Positions 12,128-24,193 of a DNA stretch of 64,000 bases are shown here, in pieces. The notes beneath the pieces are model-generated. The model did no database searches and was not told where the DNA came from. It saw only the letters and a program-made list of their open reading frames with translations. Both the position numbers and the translations under genes were made by a program. This DNA is from Rhyzopertha dominica (lineage: Eukaryota; Arthropoda; Insecta; Coleoptera; Bostrichidae), in contig QCXZ01000064.1 in NCBI GenBank assembly GCA_025024175.1, forward strand, positions 46,397,325 through 46,461,324, in the 5' to 3' direction. Every line of letters starts with the position of its first letter. Position 1 is the stretch's first letter.

Positions 12128-12905
12128 CTATTGCAATGTAAGAAATAAATCAGGTGCAGACTGTGTAAGTTTATTATTCCTGTGTTTTGTTGCGTAATCC
12201 CTCCAGCTTCTGAGTAGTAATACATCACTGGGTGTCGCGTCTGGTTGTTGTTTTACATACGTCAAAGCCCTTTCCAAAGCTTGCTGCCCATTACCGTGCG
12301 ATATCAGTATGCTCTTCATTATCGATGTCGACTTCAATGAAATTGCCTGCATGATTCCGCTAAAGCAACTATGTCCGATTCAGTCAAAAGTTCTCCTCGG
12401 TCACGTCCTCACAATCTGGTAATTTCTTGAGCAAGTCAAACATGGTTTCATGATCTTCCGCACTTTCATCGTCTGGTACTGGTGGGCCTTCCTGTTTATT
12501 GTTTTAGACAAGGATTTTTATCATGCGGACATTCTTACTTTGTTCCATAAATCTGCTGCGCAGTACACCACATCCTTGCGGTTTATTTGTTTTATAGCGT
12601 CAATCAAACTGCATTTCCCCCTTTCACTTTCTCTAAAATGAATTCCAATAATTACGTTTTAAATTCTCTAAAACTCCTTTGTCCATCGGCTGAAGTAGAG
12701 AAGTTACATTAGGAGGAATAAATATAACTGACAGGTTCGACTTCATTAGGATGCACGGCGCATTGTTAATTAAGAGCACTGCTTTCCTTAGAAGTCGGCA
12801 CATATCCAAAAATTTCTGAACATTTCGCTGTTTTTTTTTAATACAGTGGCAAAGAGTTGGGAGCAATGTGTTTAAAAGCCCTCGGTTTGCCATATTTGCC
12901 AACAT
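12128..12905 (-). pseudogene. Pogo/Tigger (CENP-B/jerky type) transposase relic
   Basis: The open segment 12633-12905 carries the DDE-1 landmarks: LLINNAPC (normally LLxDNAPxH, so the catalytic Asp is Asn) and PPNVTSLLQPMDKGV, followed by LKRNYW. A second open segment (12128-12352) fits the C-terminal tail, and the DNA between them reads as related sequence with several stops. Only the C-terminal half of the catalytic domain remains. Pogo elements belong to the Tc1-mariner superfamily. No terminal repeats were found. It abuts the fold-back element at 12922. Confidence 0.75.
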
Positions 12906-12921
12906 ACATTAAGATGAGGTC

Positions 12922-13471
12922 TACAGGGTCCGCCACTTAAAACTCCCGAGGCTCGTATTATCGGTATTTTTTTAGGTACAACCTTAAGTTATATATGAAA
13001 TTGTAGGTCTTTTTAAACTCTTTAAAAATAGAATATTGGGTGTCCAAATATTTTTTTTAATTATCATATTTTGCAAAGTTAATTTTTGTAAATATTTTTT
13101 GACCTTACCCCGTATAATAAATATTACTTTATAGTTGGATGCCGGCTTTTATTTTCTTCAATTTGTATCTTTACCATGTATGCGTAATTTTTACTCCTTC
13201 TCAGTGAAAAACTATTCGCCGCCATTTTTGTTAATAGGGTTGTTCAGAATTTTTTAAGTGTTATTTTAGTAGCTTATTACGGTACAAATTATGCCTAAAT
13301 ACCCATCGCTGTACACAAAACCCCAAAATTTGGAGTAACTTTTTAATAAATAAAGTACAAAGTTCGTTCTACAGAGAGCGAGAGAGAGAGGCTAGAAAAC
13401 GAAACCCTGCGATGAGGCTAGTTTGGTTTTCTATATCACGCACTAGCCTCATCGCAGGGTTTCGTTTCCTA

Positions 13472-13517
<46 letters not shown>

Positions 13518-13975
13518 AGAACGAACTTTGTACTTTATTTATTAAAAAGTTACTCCAAACTTTGGGGTTTTGTGTGCAGCGATGGGTATGTAGGCATAAT
13601 TTATACCGTAATAAGCTACTAAAGCAACACAAAATTCTGAACATGTTTCTGAAAAATGGCGGCAACTAGTTTTTCTTGTTTTTTCACTAAGAAGGAGTAA
13701 AAATTACGCACACATGGTAAAGATACAAATTGAAGAAAATAAAAGCCGGCATCCAACTATAAAGCAATATTTATTACACGGGGAGAGGTTAAAAAATATT
13801 TACAAAAATTAACTTTATTTGCAAAATATGATAATCTGCAAAAAAAAATTTGGACATCCAATATTCTATTTTTAAAGAGTTTAAAAAAACCTACTATTTG
13901 ACATAATAACATAAGGTTGTACCTAAATAAATAAAGAAAATACGAGCCTGGGGAGTTTTAGGTACTAACTATAGT
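12922..13975. mobile_element. Fold-back element with ~520 bp arms
   Basis: The left arm (about 12937-13422) is the reverse complement of the right arm (13442-13962) with scattered mismatches and small indels. The innermost stem 13391-13422 with 13442-13473 is almost perfect, around a loop of about 19 nt. GA repeats on the left pair with a longer TC run on the right (about 13477-13510). The outer left end begins TACAGGGTC, like many mariner-type MITEs; the matching right end is eroded. Transcription through it would give a long double-stranded RNA hairpin. There is no protein coding. A related single arm lies at 57857-58060. Confidence 0.85.
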
Positions 13976-14439
13976 AGTACTAAAATTTACTTTAGAAAGT
14001 TGATCATATTCAATCCCAGGCAACTCGATTTTTTTAAATAGCACCCTATTTTACTTTCACCGTAGTTCAATGCGCAAATTAATTTCCACTTATATGATAC
14101 AAAGAAGTATGTATTTATCTCTAATAGTTTTTAAGAAAATTGCATATTTTTAGGTTTAGTTATATTTTAGTCCTTTTTATAGTAGGCTATGGGGAAAACA
14201 ATGAATGTGCTTTTGTTAGCTTCAAACTGTCAATGTTAGCTTGATGTCAGTAGTTCTACTACATATGTATGTGTCTACCTTCATTAATTTTTGAGAAAAT
14301 TATGTTTGTACTGCTTTAGTCATATTAACATTAATATAATATTTAGAATTAAAAAAAAAACAAATAAAATATAGACAACACATAAGTATTATGGTTTAAT
14401 TGAAATNTCAAAAGCATCGTTAAAAAGCAAGAGCAACAA

Positions 14440-14700
14440 GCGTAACCCATAAAACATAAAAGAAATAACAAAAGTAGGTGATAGGTGAAAACGAACCAAA
14501 AAAAAATACAAGAAACGTAACACAACAAAACAACACAAAAGTAGCAAATGTATCTGAAAACAACAAAGCAACAAAATGCTAGGAACGTAACACAACTAAA
14601 TAACTCACAAGTAACAATAGTAGGTATGCGAATACAAGGAGGCAAAGAAGTACAAGGAACCTAACAAGTAACAAAAGTATGTGAAAACAAGGAAATGTAA
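14440..14700. repeat. Degenerate ~68 bp tandem repeat
   Basis: Purine-rich units built around 'aacgtaacacaac' recur at roughly 68 bp spacing with many changes. The long reverse-strand frames here are low-complexity shadows. It lies in the non-coding part of the mariner element. Confidence 0.5.
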
Positions 14701-14712
14701 TGGCACTGCAAC

Positions 14713-15775
14713 CTACAACAAATGTTCAAAATGACGACCGCTGTAGTGTAAATACATTTCAACTCTACTACGAAATGAGACCGCCACCTTAATTAAGATT
14801 TCGGGTGTAATACCCCTGAACGCTTCCCTTACTCTATTTTTCATATCTTCCACCGTCGTAGGTGGAGTATGGTAGACAATATTTTTAATATAGCCCCACC
14901 AAAAAAAGTCAATCGGTGTTAGGTCAGGTGACCTTGCTGGGGAATTAACTGGCCCTGCTCTTCCTATCCATTTTTCTGGGAATCTGTTGTTAATCCACAT
15001 TATCACTTATTGGCCATTGTGGGCAGGAGCTCCGTCGTATTGAAAATACATATCCCTTACGTAAGCCAAAGGAACATTTTCCAGCAAATCAAACAGTTCA
15101 TTCTCTATAAAATCTCTAAATCGCACGGAATTTAAGGTACCTTCAAAAAAGTCCTTATTATGTAGCTTCCGATAATTCTAGCCCATACATTCATAGACCA
15201 CCTGTGTTGGTTATGTTTCATTCGTAAATGGTGCGAGTTTTCATCGGAGTACTAATGATAGTTGTGGCAATTAACAAATCCATTTCTGTGAAATGTAGAT
15301 TCGTCCGTAAAAAGCACATTTCTTAAAAAATCCTCATCGTCGCTCAGTTTTTCTAACATTAGGGCGCAGAAGTTAGTCCTGCTTTGAAAATCGCCTTCGA
15401 CCAACTCTTGATGCAGTTGTAACCGGTAAGGATGGAGCCTATTTTTCTTCAAGATGCATTGTACTGAAGTGTGGCATATTCCCAAATTTCGGCTTAGTTG
15501 TCTATAACTTATATAAACGTCTTCTACGACGCAGTCATGACGTTAAATTCATTTTCTTCAGTTAATGAATTTTTTGCCCTATCATGCTTATTATACACCA
15601 CAGATCCTGTCGGCAAAAACCTATTCAAAACTTTTCTGAATGTCTCTTCCCTCGGCTTTCTTTCCCTATCAGGAAACCGTGCAGCGTAAACCCTACTTGC
15701 CAATAAGGGATTTTTATCAGATTCTCCCAGGATGAACACCATGTCAACCAGTTCATTTTGAGAATAATGAGTCAT
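14713..15775 (-). pseudogene. Mariner-type transposase (DUF4817-like N-terminus), broken
   Basis: The N-terminal segment (15524-15775) starts MTHYSQNELVDMVFILGE and matches the DUF4817-type helix-turn-helix domain, with the RFPDR and TGSV landmarks. The catalytic parts follow: FTDES (first Asp, near 15310), YDGAPAH (second Asp, near 15030) and SPDLTPIDFFWWG (third Asp, near 14900). There are 41 positions between the second and third Asp, counting one in-frame stop after NGQ, so the pattern is DD41D-like rather than the classical DD34D. At least two breaks (near 15500 and at 15011-15013) inactivate it. Confidence 0.82.
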
Positions 15776-15883
15776 TTTTGAAAACTAGGTACACTAAATC
15801 CGTAGATAAATTACTAATAATACTAAGCAACCATTGACAGTTTAAAGCTGATAAAAGCGTAATCATTTTTTTCTCCATAGCCT

Positions 15884-17606
15884 ACATCCTCCTCTACTTC
15901 ATCTCTCCATCTTTCCCTGGGTCTTCCTCATCGTTTCCTTCCTCCAATTTCACTCTTCAGTATCCTTTTTGGCACTCGTTCTTCCGGCATTCTCACTATG
16001 TGTCCCAACCACCCCAACCGCTGGGCCTTTACGATACCCACTATATTTGGTTCTTTATAAAGTTCTTGCAGTTCATAGTTCGACCTTCGCTGCCACATTC
16101 CATCCACCAGTTTTCCTCTAAAGATTTTTCTTAACACTTTTCTTTCCCACGCGCACAACATTGACTGTTCACATTTTTTCAACGTCCACACCTCACTTCC
16201 GAATGTAACTATTGGTCTAATGACAGTCTTATAGATTTGTGGTTTTAAAGATCGAGATATTACTTTATTGTACATTACATTTCTCAAAGCCATAATACAT
16301 CTATTACCCGCAAGCAGCCTTGTTCTTATTTCTTCACTTATGTCTGGCTTTCTTGTAAACACTGTACCCAAATACACAAAACGCTCCACCTCCTCGAAGT
16401 TGTACACCTTGCCACTCCTAAGCCTTATTGTTAGCTTCCTTCCCATATTGTATTCGTCATCAATCCACTTCATGTATTTAGTTTTTGCTTCGTTTAATTC
16501 CAAGCCCATTTCGGTTGCAGTTGTTAATAAGCGCTCTAACACTGTCCGCAATTCCGGGGAACTGCGAGTTAATATAGCGATGTCATCCGCAAAAGCCAAA
16601 CACTGGTGCCTTTTGTGGTACACTAGACCTGAGCGACTTATGTTGGCTTTTCTCATGACTTTTTCTAACATTACATTAAACAGAATGGGCGATAACGGAT
16701 CCCCTTGCCTTAAACCTTCTCCAACTCTAAACTTTCGTGACAGCTTACCATTAAACTTTACTCTATTTTCAGTGTTTTGCAAAGTCATTTTTATCAATCT
16801 TATTATCTTGCTAGGTACTTCGAATTCTTCCAAAGCTTCATACAGTTTATGCCGTTTCACTTTATCGTATGCTTGTTTAAAATCTATAAACACTATTTCG
16901 GTGTGCTTTTGATGTTGATAGCTTTCGGCTTGTATTTCCCTTAAAGTATAGAGTTGGTCTACAATTCCTCTTCCGCCGCGAAAGCCGCACTGATACTCTC
17001 CTACTATATCACCCATTCTGTCTCCGAGCCTGCCCTTAATGCAAGCTGTCAATATTTTGTACCCAATATTAAGTAATGCTATTCCTCTGTAGTTTTCGCA
17101 CTCCTGCTTGTCTCCTTTCTTGTATATTGGGTACAAAACAGCCTCTGACCAGTCGCAAGGCAGTTTTTCTTGTATCCAGATTTCCTTAATGAGTTTATGC
17201 ACCTGCTCCAGTAAATATTCTCCGCCATACTTAAACATTTCAGTTGTAATATTATCGCCTCCTGGACTCTTATTATTTTTCATGTCTTCCAAAACTCTTT
17301 TATTTCATCCTTGTCCGGTGCTTCTTCCTCCACTCTGTTGTTCAGCCCACTGTTTATTTGTTGTCCTTCAACTGGTACATCACTGTTTAATAATTCATTA
17401 AAGTGTTCAACCCATCTTTCTAGCATTTCATTCTCGTCTGCAATTAGCCGCCCTCCCTTATCTTTTAGAAACAAAGTTTTTGGATGAAACCCTTGCTTCT
17501 CATTTCTTATACCTAAGTACAGCTTTTTAACTTCTTTATTCTTAAACTTCTCCTCAAGAGATCGGACTATTCCTTCATTATATTTTCTTTTCTTTTCTCT
17601 GAGCAC
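15884..17606 (-). pseudogene. LINE ORF2 reverse transcriptase part
   Basis: This copies element RNA into DNA at the nicked target. The long open segment 15928-17292 (454 codons) holds the RT core: NYRGIALLNIGYKIL, GFRGGRG, FIDFKQAYDKV, LRQGDPLSP and the catalytic FADDIAIL with both Asp present. The C-terminal domain has the GWLGHIVRM pattern and then GRKR. A TGA at 15925-15927 interrupts before GRPRERWRDEV. The upstream linker (17280-17606) is in another frame, so there is a frameshift near 17285. The RT domain looks intact but cannot be made from this copy as one protein. Confidence 0.88.
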
Positions 17607-17618
17607 TCTTTTACATTT

Positions 17619-18812
17619 TTACCTTTCATTTGAGTATTTCATCTTTGCACTTTCTGTCTCACTTTGAAGCATTTCTATTCGTGATTGCTGTCTACTTTTT
17701 AAAACCTTTTTACACTCATCATCGAACCATCCATTACCTTTATTACCCATATTCTTTATCCCGCTGCACCCCTGCAATGCTAATTCCATTACTTCCTTAA
17801 GCGTATTCCAATTTTCGTCCACGTCTTTGCTTCCTTGTAAATTTTTCAATTCTAAGCACAATTTAGGTGTATATGTATTTCTATCACTAATGTTGTTCAA
17901 TCTTCTGCATACTTTATCTTGTATTTTCTTTCTTCTTTCATTCTTTTGTCTCGGAATTTCTTGTGAAAGCTTAACTCCTACGATATAATGGTCTGAGTCG
18001 GCATCGGGGCCTCTGTAGCTTCTAATATTTTTGATGTTCTTTTGATCTACCATTTCAATGAGTACATGATCTATTTGGTTTACATAACTGCCATCGGGAG
18101 CTCTCCATGTACCTTTATAGATGTCTTTCCTTTGGAAGTCTGTACTTTTAATAATTAGACTTTTTCCTTCGCGAAATCAATTAAAAGTCGCCCATTTTCG
18201 TTAGTCTCATTGTGTTTGCTGTATTTTCCAATTACAGGTCTATATATAACTTCTTTTCCAATTTTTTGCATTTGCATCNCCCAAAATTATCTTTAAGTCA
18301 TATTTTGGTATGTTTTCGTATTCTCTATCCAGTATACTGTAAAATTCTTCTATTACATCAATATTTTTATCCTCCGATGGTGCATGAATATTTAACAAAC
18401 TAAGTTTCTGGTATTTTCCTTTAAATCTCATATAACACATTCTATCTGATATAGCCTTGAATTGTAGTATTGCTCCTTTCAGTTTTCTATTTACCATGAA
18501 CCCCGTGCCCAAAAACCTGCTTCGTCCACCACTATTAAAGAAAATATAATCCTGTAGCTCTATTACTTCATCTCCAATTTGTCTAGTCTCCTGAATCGCT
18601 ACTACATCACAATTAAGTTTTTTGCATTCATTGTTGAGATGCTTAAGTGCACCTTCCTCACATAATCCTCTTGTATTCCAGGTGGCTATTAAAGCATTCT
18701 CTCCTATCTTTTGCAGCATTGCTATCTTTTCTCTTGTATCATTTTGGTTTCTAACTCCACAATTGCCATTCATTTTCCATAAATTTAAACCTGTTTCATT
18801 ATCCTTGTCCAT
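17619..18812 (-). pseudogene. LINE ORF2 endonuclease domain, frameshifted
   Basis: This APE-like endonuclease would nick target DNA. Segment 18240-18812 contains IATWNTRGL, AIQETR, NIHAPSED and IILxDANAK in the right order; the x is an N base at 18279. The final part is in segment 17619-18053 with DADSDHYIVGVKL, the SDH catalytic motif. The two are separated by about 180 bp with frame breaks. All catalytic landmarks are visible, so decay is recent. Confidence 0.85.
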
Positions 18813-18859
18813 AGCTGTGGTCGAATTTTGTTTAACCTCGGCTTTTATTTTATTGCACT

Positions 18860-19678
18860 TTAGTTTTTTGGCATGTCCTTTGTTGATTGAACCTCTTCCA
18901 GTGCGCTCTTGTCTCTATTCCATATATATTTCTTCCCATCCACGGTTATTTTGTGATAACCATACCATACATTTTTTCCTTTACTTCTTTCTTCGTGGGC
19001 TATTTTCCTAATACTTCTATCTATATTTCTTTCCTCAGGAGTCAAATCGTTGTTTATGAATATCTTTTTATCCTTTAAAGCCTTCAACTTTTGCTTATTT
19101 TTCATCACCTTCAATTTATCCTCCTTTGTGTTCAACTCCACTAAGCATATTTTTGGTCCCAATTTGTGAGCTGCTTTTGCTTTAATTTCTAGTCCCATAA
19201 CATCTCTTACAAGGTTTTCTACTGTTTCCTTTATGACAGCATTTTCTTCTGTAATTATTTCCATGCCCGTTACAACTATATTGTTTTCTCTCTTAGCCTC
19301 TTCCAGTTTGTTAATTCTCCAACTCATTGATCTGACCTCTTCTTTCATTTGCATATATTCCTTTTTAATTTCCTTATTTTCTTTGATCAGTGTTTCGTTC
19401 TCTAATCTTAAGCTTTTTATTTCCTCGGCGAGCTTATTTTGATCCTTTCCCATCTTTTGTACTTCTGCCGTCAAACTCTGGACTTGCGTGCTTAAGTTTG
19501 ACATCATATTTAAGACCTTATCCAGTTTGTCCTCTGAGATGTTGGTTGCTTTGGCTGGCGACCTTTGCGTCTTCCTACTTTTATAAAACGGGCTTTCTTC
19601 TTCCTCCCTATTCCTCTTCTTGCTCCCCTCGTCAGTGGAATAATCGTCGCTATCCATATTTTTTCGCGCTGCGCTCAT
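18860..19678 (-). CDS. LINE ORF1 protein (coiled-coil RNA-binding type)
   Basis: A 272-codon open frame encodes the chaperone-like ORF1 partner of the retrotransposon. An acidic and basic N-terminus of about 45 residues is followed by a long coiled coil (residues about 50-128, rich in L, E, K in heptads). Next comes a globular part beginning NNIVVTGM, the pattern seen at the start of the RNA-recognition-like domain of LINE ORF1s, and a basic tail with VWYGYHKITVDGKKYIW. No zinc knuckle is present. It is intact as read, from the first ATG with a stop 47 bp before ORF2. Confidence 0.82.
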   Translation of the reverse strand: MSAARKNMDSDDYSTDEGSKKRNREEEESPFYKSRKTQRSPAKATNISEDKLDKVLNMMSNLSTQVQSLTAEVQKMGKDQNKLAEEIKSLRLENETLIKENKEIKKEYMQMKEEVRSMSWRINKLEEAKRENNIVVTGMEIITEENAVIKETVENLVRDVMGLEIKAKAAHKLGPKICLVELNTKEDKLKVMKNKQKLKALKDKKIFINNDLTPEERNIDRSIRKIAHEERSKGKNVWYGYHKITVDGKKYIWNRDKSALEEVQSTKDMPKN

Positions 19679-19700
19679 TTGGCTTCTTATTTTATACAGT

Positions 19701-20280
19701 TAATATTTAAAAATTTCGCGCGCACGACCTTGACAAACGCCAACTCCAGCGCTACAACGGTAAGGCCGTCCACCTCAACAATAAGGCGATCCGAAAAACG
19801 CTACTGATAAGATGGCAAACGCGATTTCTCTTTAACTCGGTCTGCAGGAAATGTCAGTTTTGTGGTCTGTATCAAATTTATCACTTGTAGTTTTTAATTG
19901 TACACTATTTCAATTGCTTTGTACTCAAAATACACAATCACAATTCGCTTTCTAGTTTGTTTTGGAACTTGTAATAGCCCGATTTTCGAGTTATATTACG
20001 CAGCTCGCTATACATACGTCCGGTCGTCAAGAACACCCAAAAAAAAAGTAAATATTAGTACTACTAGCTATTCTTATATTAATCCTTTATATCTATAGGT
20101 AACATNCATNCGGAAACTGCATACCTCTAGCTATAAAAGATTTGAAAATATAATAATTTTAAGAAACGTCAAAATTTTGGAAAAAATATTAAATAACTTT
20201 ACAACAATGTATTTTAGACCCCATATATGTTATATTAGGTCCCATTAAAATTAAAAGAAAAATCAAAAAATGTAATAATA
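19701..20280. other. LINE 5' flank, no gene
   Basis: The first 100 bp or so, with higher GC, may be the LINE 5' UTR. The rest is AT-rich DNA with N bases and no recognised feature. Confidence 0.4.
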
Positions 20281-20469
20281 TACAGGGTGTTGCATTTTAA
20301 AAAAAATATAAGCATGTATTGGACCATCCCCGTATATGTGGGGGGAGGAGTAAAAATATTTTTATTTTGTAGTCTTAAGCACTCCCTACCACGCTGCACT
20401 CGCATAATTTAAAAATCTGTAATCACAATTGCGTAATATTCCGTCCATACACTAATGGGCCACCCTGTA
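20281..20469. mobile_element. 189 bp MITE, mariner-type ends
   Basis: It begins TACAGGGTG and ends CACCCTGTA, flanked by TA at 20279-20280 and 20470-20471. It has no coding capacity. Such elements are moved by a mariner transposase encoded elsewhere. Confidence 0.75.
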
Positions 20470-21974
20470 TATGCATATAAAAATAGGCCCTTTAGTAATA
20501 TTTTTATTTGCAATGAAGGTCTGTTTAAAAAGTGCATACTTGTTTCAGATGTACCAAATATGACTAAAGCGCATTAAAAACGACAAAGTAATTTGGATCT
20601 GGTTTGTCACAAGCATTTTGATGACTTATTTCGACTACCTGAAGAACGACTTAAACAAAGTAGTTTGCCATATTTATAAATTGTACATTTATGATCATTA
20701 TAATTATTTGTGAATACCAAACAGCTTTTTCTTTGTTTATCGTTATTTAATTGCAAATTATTCTTACGTAATCTCTTATTTAATTTGCACGTAGTTTATT
20801 TCATCGCTGTTTGAAATTATCTGACAAGTAACTTCGAAGGTAACAATGGACCACCATTTAAAGCAGTTTCCTATGTTATCGACGTTGCATATTCGTGTGT
20901 AGTTTAGCCTAGTGACACTGCAGGCGTTTTGTATGAACCTACCCCACCACGAGAGATGCTTATCTATTTATTTTGCCTTTGCCTATGCAGGTGCCCCTTG
21001 ACAGTCACTTCGATAGTTGTGTTCTAAATAGCCTAATTGTTCAAAATATTCGAATGGCTGTTATATACAATTCATTAAACGTCATTGGGAAATATAAGTA
21101 AGAATGTTGGGTATTGTTTTGAAACAGCAAACATAAGCGATGTTCATCTACCGCCACCTCACATCCAACCCTGGAGAAGGAAGAACCCCTCAAGCGACTT
21201 AGCATGTTGTAAGTCATTAAGTCAATCCATGGCAATAAGGACTTTGCTCCCGTAAGTTTCCTCTACTACCACTACGTAAAGGGGGCGTTATAATTTAGTT
21301 CGTCATTTATTCGCAAATTGAGTGGGACTCAGTCTAACCTGTCTGTAATAGTATCTCGTATTAAGATGCGTAATCGATTTAAAGTTTTTACTTCCATGTT
21401 ACCTCCGTGTTGGATGATAGCTTAGTTCGGCTGCATTGTTCTTGTTCTCCATCGGACGGACTGGTTCCTGAAATTGTATACAACTTTAAGACTTCCTTAT
21501 TTATTGCTTTCTTGACTTTTGCGATTTCTGACCACTGTTCTTCAATAGGGAGAATGCAAAATATCTAACGGACATAATAAACGCACTAGTTTGGTCAATT
21601 AGGAAGAATGGAATGCTATGGCGAAAACATTTTTGAAAAAAAAATAGCCCCACATGCTTAAAACGCGAATAGGGTTGTAGACCATATTTTTTTATTGCAG
21701 AATATGAATCTACATAAAAATAACAGACCCCAGTTGATTCATTTTTTTCCTAATCGCTTAGATAAACGTAAAAAAATGGTAAAGTTTAAATATTTGAATA
21801 TGTGACGTAGGTTGACCCTGCCGCTTGTGATTGGCAGCAGCTGTGTGTTGTTGCCAGGGCACAATAATTTTCAGCGTTCCAGTTGCCTATGCGTGTTTTT
21901 CGCTGTCAACTGCCGACGTGCCGAAGAACGGACGAAGAGCGTCATTCATAACTGCTCAGTAACCCTCGTGTTTT
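20470..21974. other. No recognisable gene
   Basis: AT-rich DNA; short open frames here have no recognised motif and low complexity. Confidence 0.4.
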
Positions 21975-22178
21975 TTGCTTTTGTTTATCGATCACGATTA
22001 TATTGTTCAAAACGCGGACGAAATGGCTGCTGAAAAGAAATGTTTTGTGCTAATATGCGCAAATACTAGAATTATTTCTCTAGAGAAGAAACTTTTAATT
22101 GTACCCGAAGAAAAATCGAGACGAAAATTGTGGTGTGATGCAGTAGGTGCATCACTAACAGCAAGTCGCTTGCGTTAA
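21975..22178 (+). pseudogene. THAP-like zinc-finger fragment
   Basis: From ATG at 22023 the frame reads AEKKCFVLICANTR, then KLLIVPEEKSRRKLWCDAVG, which fits the first half of a C2CH THAP domain (C-x4-C, VP, W). It stops after 52 codons, before the second Cys-His pair. THAP domains bind DNA and are common in transposases and their domesticated relatives. A transposon remnant is most likely, but it could be a first exon of a host gene. Confidence 0.5.
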
Positions 22179-24193
22179 AGAAAATAAAGACAAAAACATA
22201 AAATTTAAATCTCCGCAAAGCCAAGCCAAACGCAAATGTAAACAGATCTATCTGAACAGTGTTGCCACTGGGGCGGATAGAAATACCGCTAGATTGCCGC
22301 ATCGAATCCGCTAAAATTTTTAAGACGGGGTAATCTGTTGATATACAAGGGGATTTATTATTTATTTTACATAAATAGTTATTAGTTTCCTACATATTAT
22401 GCTATAACGTTGTCGTGCTTATCGTGTTCCTTCCAGAAATATGTTTTGTTGCTTTTTACTTGGTTTAAGATAATAATATCTGCATCATCTGACAGTCTGT
22501 GTGAGACATTGGTAAAATTTTGGATTGGTAGGTAAAAGAAGCAGGAAATATAATATTTCCCAGGCAAGGAATACAGTAATCATCGAGTCACCTAGCATAA
22601 ATAAATCGATTGTAGATACTTCATATCTAAGTTTCCCATATTTATACGCTAAAGTGAAACAGTTAATATTACTTAAAAACTTTCTCATTCCAATTAAAAT
22701 ATCCCCTAACCGCTGAAACGTATATTTTTCCGTTGGGCGAGAATTTTATCCGCTTAGTTGGCAACACTGAACAGATGTCTCTTTTATGAGTCAAACGCGA
22801 AATCACGGTAGGTTTACCGTGGTGAAATGCGATCCCACCACACTCCCCACTCTAGCCGGGTCAAGTGACGTTGCTAGCAATATTTGGATTTGGCAGAAAA
22901 CTTTAGAGGGCGAAAATAATACAATATAACATCAGAAATATTTTTTTGTCGCTAGTATCTCACTTCATTGGGTCTAGGAAAACCTACAAATGTGTTGCAA
23001 TAACGATTTGTGACCGAGGGCTACAACCNCATTAAAGTTTAAAACCCTCCAAAGTTACGAAAACGGATTGGCTTGACGTCGGTAGCGCGCTCGAAACTCC
23101 GCCCTCACAAGCATGCATGCGAAACGCCGTAAGTGTCCGTTCTATTTTCTTGTTGCGCGTGTGTAAATAATAGGCAGAATAGAGCCTGGTTATCAGAAAG
23201 CTGTTACAATTAGCCGCTATTAGATGTGAATATGCTGTTTAACTTCATGGCCTAAAATAAGAATTTTGCTGGAACAAAACTAGCGAGGTAAGAAAACTGA
23301 GCGTGATTCACGTTCAGTGCGATAGTAAGTTTATAGAACACCTCATTGAATATGCTACAAATTTTTGGAAACTAAATATTTTTCCCATATTGCTGGATAG
23401 TTGTATGTCTTAGTAAGTTGAATAATAACCAGTCTTTCAGGCCCTGATACATGTAAATATTTTTATTTTGAAACTGACTACCTCTCCACTCGATCTGAAT
23501 AGTAACACCGGAATAAATGAGGCACCTATCGCAACATTTTTTTTCTAGCAGCAAATGTAACGGGATGTGTAAATTAAATTATTTTCATTGTATTCGCAAA
23601 ATAACTTACCTTATATTAAGCACTTATTGTTACTCAAGATATTCTTACAGACTCTCATCTTCATTGTTTATTATTACGTAATCAGTACTCGTTCACAACA
23701 ACAAGCAACTTTAGAAACCAAAGAAAGAAAATATAATTTACGGTAATCGTAACCGAAACAAACAGTATAAATAAACTTACTACTACCTACCTACCTATAC
23801 ATTTACTGTGACAATATGAGGTATGTAATGTATAACTACATTTACTATGATAACATTAAGTAACTACGTGACTACCTACTTCTTCAATATAGGTATTTGT
23901 AAATTAATTATAGCACATGTTATCACGATAACACATCAATTTTTTGAACCAGTTCTGAATTAACAGTGGCATGGGGGCTTAGGGTTATGAAATCCCGAAT
24001 ACGTTTAATAATCCGTTCAGTATGATTCTTACACTAGCTATACATTTCGTCAAAACAACTTCGTCTTTGGTCATTTTCTTCTCACTAGCTACACTGGGGG
24101 GGTCTCACTAATGTACATTTTTTATTACGTAACAAAGTTTCAATCTGTTTGAATCCTCTATCCTCTATCTTCACAGTTCTCCGGGAGGACTTC
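22179..24193. other. No recognisable gene
   Basis: Mixed AT-rich DNA with a GC-richer stretch at 22820-23150. No coding region or terminal repeats could be supported. It separates the two THAP-containing relics. Confidence 0.4.

Larger units (their letters stand above)
14185..15882 (-). mobile_element. Mariner-type element nested in the LINE
   Basis: Inverted ends of about 60 bp begin GGCTATGG(G/A)GAAAA on each side (14185 onward and the reverse complement ending at 15882). TA flanks both ends (14183-14184 and 15883-15884). The right end interrupts the C-terminal coding sequence of the LINE ORF2, so the mariner inserted into the LINE and is younger. It encodes the transposase at 14713-15775. 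About 500 bp between the left end and the transposase stop is A-rich and weakly repetitive. Confidence 0.8.
15884..19700 (-). mobile_element. Near full-length two-ORF LINE
   Basis: Read on the minus strand, the order is ORF1 (19678-18860), then ORF2 with an APE-type endonuclease and a reverse transcriptase, separated by 47 bp. ORF2 is broken in several places and its 3' end is cut by the mariner at 15882; remaining 3' sequence may lie below 14183. ORF1 resembles the relic at 30240-31270, so at least two related copies are present. The C-terminal pattern GWLGHIVRMPEERVPKRIL followed by GRKR-GRPRERW is common in insect RTE/CR1-like LINEs. I do not assign a clade. Confidence 0.85.

Noticed and set aside
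13369..13665. 98-codon minus-strand frame with RE repeats
   Set aside because: It is produced by the GA/TC microsatellite in the fold-back arm.
14349..14645. 98-codon hydrophobic minus-strand frame
   Set aside because: Low-complexity translation of the A-rich repeat in the mariner element.
16268..16912. 214-codon plus-strand open frame
   Set aside because: It lies opposite the intact LINE reverse transcriptase and has no motif of its own.
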